Positions 1 through 7,618 of a DNA stretch of 23,252 nucleotides are shown here, one piece after another (position 1 is the stretch's first letter; each line of letters opens with the position of its first letter). Source of the stretch: an uncultured Sulfuricurvum sp. (GTDB lineage: Bacteria > Campylobacterota > Campylobacteria > Campylobacterales > Sulfurimonadaceae); contig NZ_CALDDG010000078.1 in the NCBI RefSeq assembly GCF_937936435.1, positions 1-23,252 on the forward strand, read 5' to 3'. A model generated the notes under the pieces. The model ran no database searches and had not been told where the DNA came from. It saw only the letters and a program-made list of their open reading frames with translations. A program made the position numbers and the translations under genes.

Positions 1-1387
1 GCAGCACATAAAGGTCGAATGCCCACCATAACCATCTCGGTTTTGCCGGATCAAGCGGGAATGATGGAGCTAATCCGTCATAATTGAACTCCGCCATAAT
101 AATCTCGCCATACGAGACTTTCAACGGGCAAACAGTATACCCGTCGAATTTTTTGGTCCCTTCTTTCCCTTCCATTACCGAAATCAGATTACCGACGACG
201 ATCGGCCCCTGATGTCGAGCGCTTCCCCCTGTCTTACCGATCGGAATCCCACATACGTCTCCGATACCGAACACATTTTTGTAACGACGGTGCTGGAGTG
301 TTTCGCGATCCACTTCCAGCCACCCTTTTGCCGAACCTTTCTGCCAAGCAAGCGGAGAGTTCGCAACCGCATCGACTGCGGCGGTCGGAGGGACGATATG
401 GATGAAATCGTATTCCATCACGACGTTTTCCTCTTTATCGATCATATCGTATTCTTCGAGGTCCTTATCGTATTCGCCCTGTTCTTGGTATTTATGCAGG
501 AAGGTTGCCTGTTTTTTCTCGGCATCGATGGCAATCAGATTATGTCCGAATTTATTGGTGATATTACCGTACCCTTCTTGCACTTTATGCAAGGCGGCAT
601 CAATTTCCGGCAAGCTGAAAAGTTTTTCACCCGCCGTCGCAAAGGTAAATTCCGCACTCAAACTATCCCGTTTGAGGAAATCGTCGCTGAGATAGAGGAT
701 TTTTTGCGGTGCACCGCCACATTTGAGCGGAGTAGCCGGTTGCGTACAAATAACACGTGGTTTAGAGGTTTTTGCCGCTTCGTGCAACGCATTGAACCAA
801 TCACGTGTAATTGTTGCTCCGACCGCCGTTCCGGCAGCCAAATCGCTTTGATAGACACTGGCGATACCGTGTTGACCGAGCATATCGGCGGTCAATCCTT
901 CGATTTGTTCATAGTGGTATTGGACTCCGGTAGCGACGACAAGATAGTCGTACGCAACTTCGGTCCCTTTTTTCGTCATCAGTTTGTTATTGTCCGGATC
1001 AAACGTTTCGACTTCGTCTTTGATCCATGTTACATCGTCTCCGATATAACCGGTATTGTCGAAAATAATATCTTCCGGCTCGTATTCGCCCGCAGCGACA
1101 AAGATTTGTCCCGGCTGATAAACATGTTTTTCATTAGGTGCGATGATAGTAATATCGGGATTGGAGAGTGCTCTGCGCAGACGCGAAAGAACCATCAACG
1201 CACCGCCGCCTCCACCGACAATGACCACTTTACCTTTGGCATCCGATGAGGCTTCCGCCGTTGTCGGTGCGGCGCTGCTTGCCAATACCGATGCGGCAAC
1301 CGGCGACAAGGCCATCATTTTCAAGGCATCACGACGCGAGAGCCCCTCATTTTCTTTCACTTTTTTCATGATCTCATCGTAATTCAT
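1..1387 (-). CDS. sqr: Sulfide:quinone oxidoreductase-like FAD protein with Tat leader (partial, 3' end missing)
   Basis: Oxidises sulfide and passes electrons through FAD to the quinone pool (family knowledge). About 462 codons are present and the frame stays open to the window edge, so the C-terminus is cut off. Start is the ATG at 1387, with an AAAGGGA ribosome site just upstream. Residues 17-19 read SRR, followed by a hydrophobic stretch ending near an Ala-rich site: a Tat signal, so the protein is probably periplasmic. A dinucleotide-binding motif (VVIVGGGGGA) follows. SQR hallmarks are PLKCGGAPQK, the segment DVCGIPIGKTGGS, and near the end PSFPLDPAKPRWLWW, typical of the membrane-associated tail of SQR. 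I find no cysteine about 30 residues before the CGGAPQK cysteine, where classical SQRs have their first active-site Cys; only a Cys ten residues before it (VICTQP). A flavocytochrome c-like FccB is the alternative, but the CGGAPQK motif favours SQR. It lies downstream of the hydrogenase maturation genes, separated by 99 bp. Confidence 0.85.
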   Translation of the reverse strand, partial: MNYDEIMKKVKENEGLSRRDALKMMALSPVAASVLASSAAPTTAEASSDAKGKVVIVGGGGGALMVLSRLRRALSNPDITIIAPNEKHVYQPGQIFVAAGEYEPEDIIFDNTGYIGDDVTWIKDEVETFDPDNNKLMTKKGTEVAYDYLVVATGVQYHYEQIEGLTADMLGQHGIASVYQSDLAAGTAVGATITRDWFNALHEAAKTSKPRVICTQPATPLKCGGAPQKILYLSDDFLKRDSLSAEFTFATAGEKLFSLPEIDAALHKVQEGYGNITNKFGHNLIAIDAEKKQATFLHKYQEQGEYDKDLEEYDMIDKEENVVMEYDFIHIVPPTAAVDAVANSPLAWQKGSAKGWLEVDRETLQHRRYKNVFGIGDVCGIPIGKTGGSARHQGPIVVGNLISVMEGKEGTKKFDGYTVCPLKVSYGEIIMAEFNYDGLAPSFPLDPAKPRWLWWAFDLYVL

Positions 1388-1426
1388 TAGTATCCCTTTC
1401 AAATTGTCGGTTTCATTGCTATCCTC

Positions 1427-1432
1427 ATTATC
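1427..1432 (-). promoter_or_regulatory. Possible -10 box upstream of the SQR gene
   Basis: The 99-bp gap between the DUF695 gene and the SQR gene is AT-rich. On the minus strand GATAAT at 1432-1427 lies about 40 bp before the SQR ATG and could be a -10 box; no good -35 is visible. This would give SQR its own transcript. No clear terminator is seen after the DUF695 stop. Confidence 0.25.
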
Positions 1433-1486
1433 TCTGCGAATAGATTAAACTTTCTTAAAAGTGAATGTGTTTTCAGCGTTTTTTTA

Positions 1487-2236
1487 TTAAATTTTAACGA
1501 CGCTGCTCTCCCAACCGTCGTATGCCCCCTCGAACCGCCCTGCGATTTCGATCAGATGGAGCGTCAATGTATCGATATCGTAATAAAAAGGCTTGTCCTG
1601 ACGGTAAAAACTCACTCCGCACATATGGGTTTGTTCACTGTGTTCGACAAAATCTTTGACCCGAAACGCTTCCTCTTCGATCATTGCGATAAAGGCATCC
1701 CGCGCTTCGGCCGTCTCGAAATAGGCCTTGTGTTCGATCGCTCGGGGAAGATGAAGCGAATCGCCCTGCTCTTTCAAACGGTCGCATACTTTATGATTTT
1801 GGATAATCTGCCACTCTAGCGCCGTCGGAAATAAAAGTTTTTGGTAAATCTCCCACTCCATATCCATTTTCGAGCCGTACTCATAACTGTAGTTTTCAAA
1901 CTCTTTCATCGCCGCCGCTACGACATCCGGCCATTCAAAATCGTGTTTGAGATAATAGACAAAGGTGATCTCTCCGTTACTGACGATTCTGCCGACATAC
2001 GTACCGATCCGGTAGCGTAACGACTCCATTTCGATCTTGTCCTCGATGAAACTGAGCTGTGCCTCTTCATCGGTGCTGATCATCCCCCGTCCGTCGGGAT
2101 GATTCATTTTGAGTTTGATAAAACCGACATACCATTTGTCTTCACTCGGAAGCTCGTGCGAAATCCCGGCGTTAAACAGGACCGACGCGACATTCCCGTC
2201 GATCTGCTTCATATACAGTTCCCAATATTCTTGCAT
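1487..2236 (-). CDS. DUF695 / RraB-like domain protein
   Basis: 249 residues, soluble, acidic, with no signal peptide or membrane segment. The N-terminal two thirds resemble DUF695 (aromatic-rich, with KWYVGFIKLKM and the later RYRIGTYVGRIVSNGEITF-type strand pattern). The C-terminal part, from about residue 155, resembles RraB, the regulator of ribonuclease activity B family (GDSLHLPRAIEHKAYFET). Neither domain has a clear biochemical role here; an RNA-turnover or nickel-enzyme link is only a guess. The ATG at 2236 starts 2 nt after the hypA stop, with GGAG about 7 nt upstream, so it is almost certainly translated from the same mRNA as hypA and is the last gene of the hyp operon. Confidence 0.8.
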   Translation of the reverse strand: MQEYWELYMKQIDGNVASVLFNAGISHELPSEDKWYVGFIKLKMNHPDGRGMISTDEEAQLSFIEDKIEMESLRYRIGTYVGRIVSNGEITFVYYLKHDFEWPDVVAAAMKEFENYSYEYGSKMDMEWEIYQKLLFPTALEWQIIQNHKVCDRLKEQGDSLHLPRAIEHKAYFETAEARDAFIAMIEEEAFRVKDFVEHSEQTHMCGVSFYRQDKPFYYDIDTLTLHLIEIAGRFEGAYDGWESSVVKI

Positions 2237-2238
2237 CT

Positions 2239-2580
2239 TTACTCCATTTCCAACGACATTAAAAACATATCTTCGCCGTCAACCACTTTGACGTCCAGAC
2301 TTTCACACTCGGGGCATTTGTAAAAAATCTCTTCGAGTACCGTGACCGTCCCGCATCCGTTACATTCTATGGTCAGCGGCTGCACGTTCATCACAAAATC
2401 GGCGCCGTCACATACGGTTTTTTCTTTAAATGTATTAAATGCGATTTCGAGCAGATGGGGTTCGACACCGCTCATCTTGCCGATTTTGACAACGATTTTT
2501 GTCACTTTCTCGGCTTCGTTTTCTTTTGCAATATCCTCACACTGGGTCAACAGCGCCTGAACAATCGAGTATTCGTGCAT
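2239..2580 (-). CDS. hypA: Hydrogenase nickel-insertion metallochaperone HypA
   Basis: HypA binds Ni(II) and, with HypB, inserts it into the hydrogenase large subunit after the Fe(CN)2CO unit is in place. The protein is 113 residues, the normal length. It begins MHEYSI, with His2 as the family nickel ligand, and has the structural zinc site C73-x2-C76 and C89-x2-C92. Start ATG 2580 is preceded by AAGGAAA. It is separated from hypE by 94 bp filled with inverted repeats, unlike the tightly overlapping hypBCDE genes upstream, so its expression may be adjusted separately. In related ureolytic bacteria HypA also serves urease; no urease gene is seen here. Confidence 0.95.
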   Translation of the reverse strand: MHEYSIVQALLTQCEDIAKENEAEKVTKIVVKIGKMSGVEPHLLEIAFNTFKEKTVCDGADFVMNVQPLTIECNGCGTVTVLEEIFYKCPECESLDVKVVDGEDMFLMSLEME

Positions 2581-2596
2581 ACCATTTCCTTTTGAC

Positions 2597-2698
2597 GCTA
2601 TCGGAATACATCCCGATAGCTACGCTTGCCGCTTAGGCTACTAAAGCTAGCCTCTTACGAGGCGGAGTTATTGTCTAACATATTCTCGGCAATAACTC
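2597..2698 (-). repeat. Run of four inverted repeats between hypE and hypA
   Basis: Four short inverted repeats lie back to back. Arm pairs: 2597-2604/2613-2620 (GCTATCGG/CCGATAGC, 8 bp, 8-nt loop); 2635-2640/2648-2653 (AGGCTA/TAGCCT, 7-nt loop); 2650-2654/2659-2663 (GCCTC/GAGGC, 4-nt loop); 2665-2673/2690-2698 (GAGTTATTG/CAATAACTC, 9 bp, 16-nt loop). The last spans the hypE stop codon. The second and third share bases and exclude each other. There is no T-run after any stem, so this is not a textbook terminator; an mRNA processing or stability element is more likely. Confidence 0.6.
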
Positions 2699-3667
2699 GC
2701 CGCTTGGGGTCTCTAAAAAGCGCGATGTTCCCCATGCGCTTTTCAGGATCACTTTTTGCGGATATTTTTGGCTCACATGTCCTACCGCCGAAGCCATGGA
2801 ACAAACGTCGAACCCTTTGAGAATCCCGATCGCTTTATCCGCATCCTCCCGGTGTACCGCCAAGACAAATGTCCCCTCATTTGCCAGTGCCGTCGCTTCG
2901 AATCCCAGCATCTCGCAGATCCCCTTGACCTCATCGCTCACGGGGATGTTTTCTTCTTCCACTTCGATGCAGACATTTGATTGTCTCGCCCATTCATTAA
3001 GTACCGCCGCGACACCTCCGCGGGTCGCATCGCGCATCGCCGTGATCCGAATTCCCGCATCCAAAAGTGCTTTGACCTGCGGGTAGAGAGAGTTACAGTC
3101 GGATCGAAGCGTACTGTCCATCTCGATCCCCTCGCGTGCGGCGAAGATCGTTGAGCCGTGGCATCCGATGTCGCGATTGATGAGGATGACATCTTCTTCG
3201 GTGATATTGTTCGAACTGATCCCCTCACAGATGATTTCACCCAGCCCCGTAGTATTGATAAAGAGTTTGTCTACACTCCCCTTCGGGACGACTTTGGTAT
3301 CGCCGCTGACGACGACAGCACCGTTTATCTCAAGCTCGCGTCTCATACTCTCGACGATCCGCTCCAGCGATTCGATCTCAAACCCCTCTTCGATGATGAC
3401 GCTGCACGTCAAATACTTCGGCTGTGCCCCCATCATCGCCAGGTCATTGCACGTACCGCACACGGCGAGTTTGCCGATATCCGCCCCCGCAAAAAAGAGC
3501 GGACTCACCGTAAAGCTATCAGTCGTCATCGCCAGATTTCCAATCACCGCCGCATCTTCACTGCGCTCTAAAATCTCGTTTTTAAAGGCTTTATAAAACA
3601 CCTTTTTAATAAGCTCGTTGTTCTCTTCGCCGCCGTTGCCTTGGGCAAGGGTTATTGTTTTATTCAT
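2675..3667 (-). CDS. hypE: Hydrogenase maturation protein HypE (carbamoyl dehydratase)
   Basis: HypE accepts the carbamoyl group made by HypF on its C-terminal cysteine, dehydrates it with ATP to a thiocyanate, and donates cyanide to iron on the HypCD complex. 330 residues, full length. It has the N-terminal LAQGNGGEE segment, the EDAAVI and ATRGGVAAVLNE motifs of the PurM/AIR-synthase-like fold, and ends in PRIC, the family C-terminus carrying the thiocyanate cysteine. The ATG at 3667 overlaps the hypD stop by 4 nt (ATGA), indicating translational coupling. Confidence 0.97.
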   Translation of the reverse strand: MNKTITLAQGNGGEENNELIKKVFYKAFKNEILERSEDAAVIGNLAMTTDSFTVSPLFFAGADIGKLAVCGTCNDLAMMGAQPKYLTCSVIIEEGFEIESLERIVESMRRELEINGAVVVSGDTKVVPKGSVDKLFINTTGLGEIICEGISSNNITEEDVILINRDIGCHGSTIFAAREGIEMDSTLRSDCNSLYPQVKALLDAGIRITAMRDATRGGVAAVLNEWARQSNVCIEVEEENIPVSDEVKGICEMLGFEATALANEGTFVLAVHREDADKAIGILKGFDVCSMASAVGHVSQKYPQKVILKSAWGTSRFLETPSGELLPRIC

Positions 3668-4785
3668 AGCAAGTTCCCATACTTATAATAGGCGGCACAT
3701 GCCCCCTCGGAACTGACCATACAGCTTCCGACAGGGGTGGACGGTTTGCACGCGGTACCGAAAATCGTACATTGCGGAGGAGTCGCTTTTCCTTTTAGGA
3801 TATCACCGCAGATACAGAGCTTGTGATCGTCGATCTCCTCTTTCGGCAAGATGGCATCATAAATCTTCTCGGCATTGTAGCGATCGTATTCCTCTCGCAG
3901 CCCCAGACCGCTTTGGGGAATATCCCCCAGCCCCCGCCATCTAAAATCGACTTTGTGAAAATATTTCTCGACCATTGCCTGCGCTTTGAGATTCCCCTCG
4001 CGCGATACGGCACGATGGTATTCCACTTCGAGTTCGCATCGGTTTTCGATGAACTGTTTGACGATCATACTGATCGACTGCATCACATCCACCGGTTCGA
4101 ATCCGCTGACGACGACCGGTTTGCCCCAGTCGCGGGGGAACTCTTCGTATATCTTGCTCCCGCTGATGACGCTGACGTGGGAAGGCCCCAAAAACGCATC
4201 GATGATGCACGCTTCATCGCTGATGAGCGCGCGCATCGGTTCGGGTACGGTGACGTGATTGAGATGCAAAAGGATATTGGGTATCTCTTCCTTGATCACC
4301 GTATCCAAAAAAGCGGCGCTCATCGGAGTCGTCGTCTCGAACCCGATGGCAAAGAAGATCACCGTTTTATCGGGATTCTCCCTCGCGATTTTCAGACAAT
4401 CGAGCGGCGAATAGACGAAACGGACATCCGCCCCCTTGGCTCTGGCGTCCTGCAAAGAGCCGCTGCTGCCGGGCACTTTGATCATGTCGCCCAATGTGAC
4501 CAGTATCACATCAGGCTGCTGACTCAAAACATAGGCATGATCGATCCGCTCTTTGGGCATAATGCACACGGGGCAACCTGGTCCGTGGACGAATTTGATA
4601 TTCTCAGGCAGCAGCTGCAAAATACCGTACTTCATGATGGTATGGGTATGTCCCCCGCACACCTCCATGATATTGATCGGATGGGCAAGCTTTTGAGCAT
4701 CTTCCGCAATCAGTTTTTGATACCCTTTGATAACGTCCGGATCACGGAACCCGTCATAAAGGTCTTTGAGTTGCAGTGTACTCAT
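3664..4785 (-). CDS. hypD: Hydrogenase maturation protein HypD (Fe-S scaffold)
   Basis: HypD with HypC forms the scaffold on which the Fe(CN)2CO unit is built. With the ATG at 4785 the protein has 373 residues. Visible motifs: CGGHTH with C43, GPGCPVC with C71 and C74, and a C-terminal [4Fe-4S] cysteine set within residues CICGDILKGK through GSCMVSSEGAC. A longer frame from a TTG at 4806 exists but the ATG at 4785 is chosen because it forms an ATGA overlap with the hypC stop and lies after a GAGAAG ribosome site. It overlaps hypE by 4 nt downstream. Confidence 0.96.
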   Translation of the reverse strand: MSTLQLKDLYDGFRDPDVIKGYQKLIAEDAQKLAHPINIMEVCGGHTHTIMKYGILQLLPENIKFVHGPGCPVCIMPKERIDHAYVLSQQPDVILVTLGDMIKVPGSSGSLQDARAKGADVRFVYSPLDCLKIARENPDKTVIFFAIGFETTTPMSAAFLDTVIKEEIPNILLHLNHVTVPEPMRALISDEACIIDAFLGPSHVSVISGSKIYEEFPRDWGKPVVVSGFEPVDVMQSISMIVKQFIENRCELEVEYHRAVSREGNLKAQAMVEKYFHKVDFRWRGLGDIPQSGLGLREEYDRYNAEKIYDAILPKEEIDDHKLCICGDILKGKATPPQCTIFGTACKPSTPVGSCMVSSEGACAAYYKYGNLL

Positions 4786-5075
4786 GGCGCTTCTCTGCTC
4801 GGGCAATTGTCATCCTCAAGCACCATCTGCCGCCGCTCTTCCTCATCGAGTTTTTCTAAAATCTCCTGATAGACCCTCAGCGATTCGAGGGCATCCTCTT
4901 CATCGATCTTGTTCATAATGAATCCGATATGCAGCAAGACGTAATCGCCCACTTGCACCGATCCCTCTTCCATCAAATCCAGCCCGGCAATCCGCTGAAC
5001 TCCCATCGTATCAACAGTCGCAATGTTTTGCTCCGTATCGATTTTGACCACTTTTGAAGGTATAGATAAACACAT
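4782..5075 (-). CDS. hypC: Hydrogenase maturation chaperone HypC
   Basis: HypC carries the iron centre with HypD and delivers it to the immature large subunit. The protein is 97 residues, typical of HypC/HupF. The MCLSIP N-terminus gives the essential Cys2 once Met is removed. A beta-barrel pattern with GDYVLLHIGF follows. The gene begins 2 nt after the hypB stop and its stop overlaps the hypD ATG. Only one HypC is present in the window, so it probably serves all three hydrogenases encoded here. Confidence 0.96.
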   Translation of the reverse strand: MCLSIPSKVVKIDTEQNIATVDTMGVQRIAGLDLMEEGSVQVGDYVLLHIGFIMNKIDEEDALESLRVYQEILEKLDEEERRQMVLEDDNCPSREAP

Positions 5076-5077
5076 GG

Positions 5078-5956
5078 TTACGCTCTCATCTTTCGTTTAA
5101 ATTCGATCCATTCGATCACCCGTTTAATCGATGCTTCGTCATTGATGTTCACTTCCAGAATATCAACGTTCGGTTTGATCTTTCGTGCTTCGGCTTTTTC
5201 GCGCTCGATATCGTATTTGAAATACGGCAGGAGATCAGTTTTAGTGATGAGGATCAGATCGGCGGCTCGGAACATCACCGGATACTTGGCGATTTTATCC
5301 TCCCCTTCCGGAATCGAAACCAGGACGATGTTCAGATGCGATCCGACATCGTAGCTCGCCGGGCAAACGAGGTTCCCGACATTTTCGATGAAACAGACAT
5401 CCAAAGGCTCCAACGGCAGATCATGCAATCCTTTATGAACCATAAACGCATCCAGATGGCAGGCACTTCCGGTCTGAATCTGTACCGCTTCGACCCCAAC
5501 CGCTTTGAGGCGGTCGGCATCGCGGCTCGTCTCCAAATCCCCTTCGACGACCCCGTATTTAAACGGAGCCAAAGCGGCCATTTTTTCCAAAAGCGTTGTT
5601 TTTCCGCTGCCGGGAGAGCTCATCAGATTGATCGCCAAGACTCCGTGTTCATTGAAGTGTTCGCGGTTATGGTACGCTTCTTGATCGTTCTTATCCAGAA
5701 TCTTTTTGATGACCGAGATCGTCTTGGCATCGTTGAGCTGCGGATTGTGATGTAGCGTCTCATGCGCCGCCTGATGGGCATGGGAGTATTCCTCTTCATC
5801 GTGATGGTGATGATGATGCCCGCTCTCGTGAGCATGTTCTCCGTCATCATGCTCATGATCGTGTACATGGGTATATTCTCTGCCGAATTCATCGACGTGG
5901 GTATGTCCGTGTTGATGGTGATTTGTTGTAATGGAGCATCCGCAATCTTTGCACAT
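5078..5956 (-). CDS. hypB: Nickel-binding GTPase HypB with His-rich N-terminus
   Basis: GTPase that, with HypA, drives nickel insertion into the hydrogenase large subunit. 292 residues. N-terminus MCKDCGCS carries the high-affinity CxxCGC metal motif. Residues 13-70 contain 22 histidines, including a run of six (47-52), a likely nickel reservoir as in HypB forms of the nickelin type. The GTPase domain has the P-loop GSGKTT at 116-121, the metal-site segment ENVGNLVCP, and a base-recognition motif TKTD (NKxD-like). Start ATG 5956 follows AAGGAAA. It is the first gene of hypBCDE, 118 bp after cbiO, with three stem-loops in between. Confidence 0.97.
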   Translation of the reverse strand: MCKDCGCSITTNHHQHGHTHVDEFGREYTHVHDHEHDDGEHAHESGHHHHHHDEEEYSHAHQAAHETLHHNPQLNDAKTISVIKKILDKNDQEAYHNREHFNEHGVLAINLMSSPGSGKTTLLEKMAALAPFKYGVVEGDLETSRDADRLKAVGVEAVQIQTGSACHLDAFMVHKGLHDLPLEPLDVCFIENVGNLVCPASYDVGSHLNIVLVSIPEGEDKIAKYPVMFRAADLILITKTDLLPYFKYDIEREKAEARKIKPNVDILEVNINDEASIKRVIEWIEFKRKMRA

Positions 5957-5984
5957 AGTTCTTTCCTTTTTATTTTATTTAATA

Positions 5985-6068
5985 TATCCAAACCGGCAAA
6001 GCCTGTTTGGATAGCAGGGACACATTTGTCCCTTGCATCCCCCTAAAGCTTTTCGCATAAATGCGAAA
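5985..6068 (-). repeat. Three consecutive stem-loops between cbiO and hypB
   Basis: In the order met by minus-strand transcription: arms 6061-6068/6051-6058 (8 bp, TTTCGCAT/ATGCGAAA, very small loop), right after the cbiO stop; 6016-6022/6027-6033 (AGGGACA/TGTCCCT, 4-nt loop, extendable by GC pairs with a bulge to 6014-6036); and 5985-5993/6005-6013 (TATCCAAAC/GTTTGGATA), whose loop adds a GGC-AAA-GCC inner stem. No U-run follows. They may separate the transport and hyp mRNAs by processing or partial termination, or be copies of a dispersed extragenic palindrome. The segment shares AGCTTTAG with the hypE-hypA gap. Confidence 0.65.
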
Positions 6069-6074
6069 GATTTA

Positions 6075-6785
6075 TTAGATTATGAGTCCGGCTCGTGTGA
6101 GCAAATCGATTTCATAAGCATTTTCACTTGTCCCGTCGTATAAGATCGTACCTCTTTCATCCAGAATAATCGTCCTATCCCCCAATCTCGGCGCAATCGC
6201 CAGATTATGGGTTGCCGTTACGGTCGTGATGTTCAATGCCGCGATCATATCCAAAAAACGGGCGGTACTCGCGGGGTCAAGCGCACTGGTCGGTTCATCG
6301 AGCAACAGTGCCTTCGGCGAAAGCGACATAACGCACGCAAGAACCAGTTTTTGTTTTTGCCCACCGCTGAGTTTGAACGGTACGCTTTGCAAATACGGCG
6401 TCAGACCGAACAGTTCAGCATAATTGCGCACTCTCGCATCGGTATCGGCGTACTCCAACTGACGGGAACCGAAGGCGATCTCATCGTAAACACTCGGGTT
6501 AAAGAGCATCGCATCGATATTTTGGAAGACAAGTCCGACGCTTTTTCTAAAATATTCATTGAGTTTCTTCTCTTTTAATCCCCTCTTTGTCAGTTGATAT
6601 TCTTCAAAAAACAGTTTTCCGCTCTCGGGAAAGACCAAGCCGTTCAACATTTTCAGCAGGGTGCTTTTGCCGCTGCCGTTGACCCCGAGCAGCACCACCT
6701 TTTCACCTGCACCGATATGCAGGTTCAGATTTTCAAACACGGTGTTCTCATCGCGCATGAGGGTGACGTTTTCCGCTCTAAACAT
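6075..6785 (-). CDS. cbiO: ECF-type nickel/cobalt transporter ATPase CbiO/NikO
   Basis: ATP-binding subunit energising metal import. 236 residues from the ATG at 6785. An open frame continues upstream to 6941 but that part lies inside cbiQ and has no family resemblance, so the internal ATG, which overlaps the cbiQ stop by 8 nt, is taken. Motifs in order: Walker A GVNGSGKST, Q-loop VFQNIDAMLF (the Q-N-x-D form typical of ECF ATPases), signature LSGGQKQKL, Walker B ALLLDEPTSALD, and the switch His in TATHNLA. Last gene of the cbiMNQO-type operon, placed directly before hypB. Confidence 0.93.
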   Translation of the reverse strand: MFRAENVTLMRDENTVFENLNLHIGAGEKVVLLGVNGSGKSTLLKMLNGLVFPESGKLFFEEYQLTKRGLKEKKLNEYFRKSVGLVFQNIDAMLFNPSVYDEIAFGSRQLEYADTDARVRNYAELFGLTPYLQSVPFKLSGGQKQKLVLACVMSLSPKALLLDEPTSALDPASTARFLDMIAALNITTVTATHNLAIAPRLGDRTIILDERGTILYDGTSENAYEIDLLTRAGLII

Positions 6786-7326
6786 GAAACCCTCTCGACT
6801 GCATCGCTTCAAAATTCTCTTTCCCCTCACGGATGTTTTTATCCAAGAATCCTGCGATTGCCGATCCCAGATAATCGTAAATCTGATGGCGGGTCGGTTT
6901 TTTGAGTGTGCGTGATTTAAGCGCATCCGTATAATCGGCATAGGCTCTTTGCATCGTCATGATTTTTGAAACGCTCAAAACCAGCAGAAAGCTCAAATCT
7001 TTGGAAAAAGCCACCGCTTCATAGACATTGACTCTGGCCGTGAACAGCAACGTCAAAAAGATCATATCGAACGAACGCAAATTGACGGTCAGCACATAGT
7101 GCCAAAACGGCTGATGCTGAAGATACAGCGTCAGGGCATAACTCAGTGTAATGACTGCCGAGAACAACGCTACCAGTATCAACGATTTGCGTGCTAATGC
7201 AAAAACCGATTTTCCCGACACTGCCATCAATATAATTAAAACTGCCAAAAGCGGCTCATAGCTTTTCAACGTCGATATAAAGATCAATGCACCGATGTAA
7301 AGGGCAAATAAAACTTTAGCTTGCAC
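6778..7326 (-). CDS. cbiQ: ECF transporter transmembrane protein CbiQ/NikQ
   Basis: Membrane coupling subunit (EcfT family) linking the substrate-binding CbiM to the ATPase. 182 residues, short for the family (usually about 220-260). About four to five hydrophobic segments occupy roughly residues 5-130. Two cytoplasmic coupling motifs of the Ala-Arg-Gly type are visible as ALKSRTL and, near the C-terminus, AMQSRGF. It overlaps the N-subunit gene by 11 nt and cbiO by 8 nt. Confidence 0.88.
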   Translation of the reverse strand: MQAKVLFALYIGALIFISTLKSYEPLLAVLIILMAVSGKSVFALARKSLILVALFSAVITLSYALTLYLQHQPFWHYVLTVNLRSFDMIFLTLLFTARVNVYEAVAFSKDLSFLLVLSVSKIMTMQRAYADYTDALKSRTLKKPTRHQIYDYLGSAIAGFLDKNIREGKENFEAMQSRGFHV

Positions 7327-7618
7327 GTTTTACCGATTTTTTGATTCCTACCATCACCATAAATACCAAACCTGCACCGATAAGGGCGCTGACCCATGTC
7401 GACGCCAAAGCGCCAAGTCCGCCGATTTCGTAATCGGGAATGACCGCTTCAACAAACGGTTTGGCATTTGCGATGGAATGCGGTACGTATCCTACCATTG
7501 CCTGAATCTCTTCAATGCTCCATTCACCCCATGCCGGCCCTTCTGCGATAAGACCTAACGGCGTCAACGCGATCAGTACAAGAATGAAAGCCAATAAATA
7601 TTTTCCATTTTTACTCAT
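7316..7618 (-). CDS. cbiN: Small ECF subunit NikN/CbiN-like (PDGLE type)
   Basis: 100 residues with one N-terminal and one C-terminal membrane helix and a periplasmic loop between them. The loop has LTPLGL soon after helix 1 and PDYEIGGLG before helix 2, the pattern of PDGLE-domain NikN proteins, which assist the M subunit in metal loading. This favours nickel over cobalt, in line with the hydrogenase context. It overlaps cbiM by 4 nt (ATGA) and cbiQ by 11 nt. Likely fully cotranscribed. Confidence 0.85.
   Translation of the reverse strand: MSKNGKYLLAFILVLIALTPLGLIAEGPAWGEWSIEEIQAMVGYVPHSIANAKPFVEAVIPDYEIGGLGALASTWVSALIGAGLVFMVMVGIKKSVKRAS

Noticed and set aside
212..1249. Long plus-strand open frame of 345 codons
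   Set aside because: It is antisense to the SQR-like gene, has no recognisable motif, and the minus-strand frame carries clear SQR signatures.
4786..4806. Upstream TTG start for hypD
   Set aside because: The ATG at 4785 overlaps the hypC stop as ATGA and has the better ribosome site.
3823..4869. Plus-strand open frame of 348 codons
   Set aside because: Shadow of hypD and hypC, whose motifs are unmistakable.
5957..6074. NiCo (czcD-type) riboswitch before hypB
   Set aside because: The stems are in series with no enclosing junction, and I cannot find the conserved core.
6786..6941. N-terminal extension of cbiO
   Set aside because: It lies within cbiQ coding sequence and shows no ABC-ATPase features; the internal ATG begins at the usual position.
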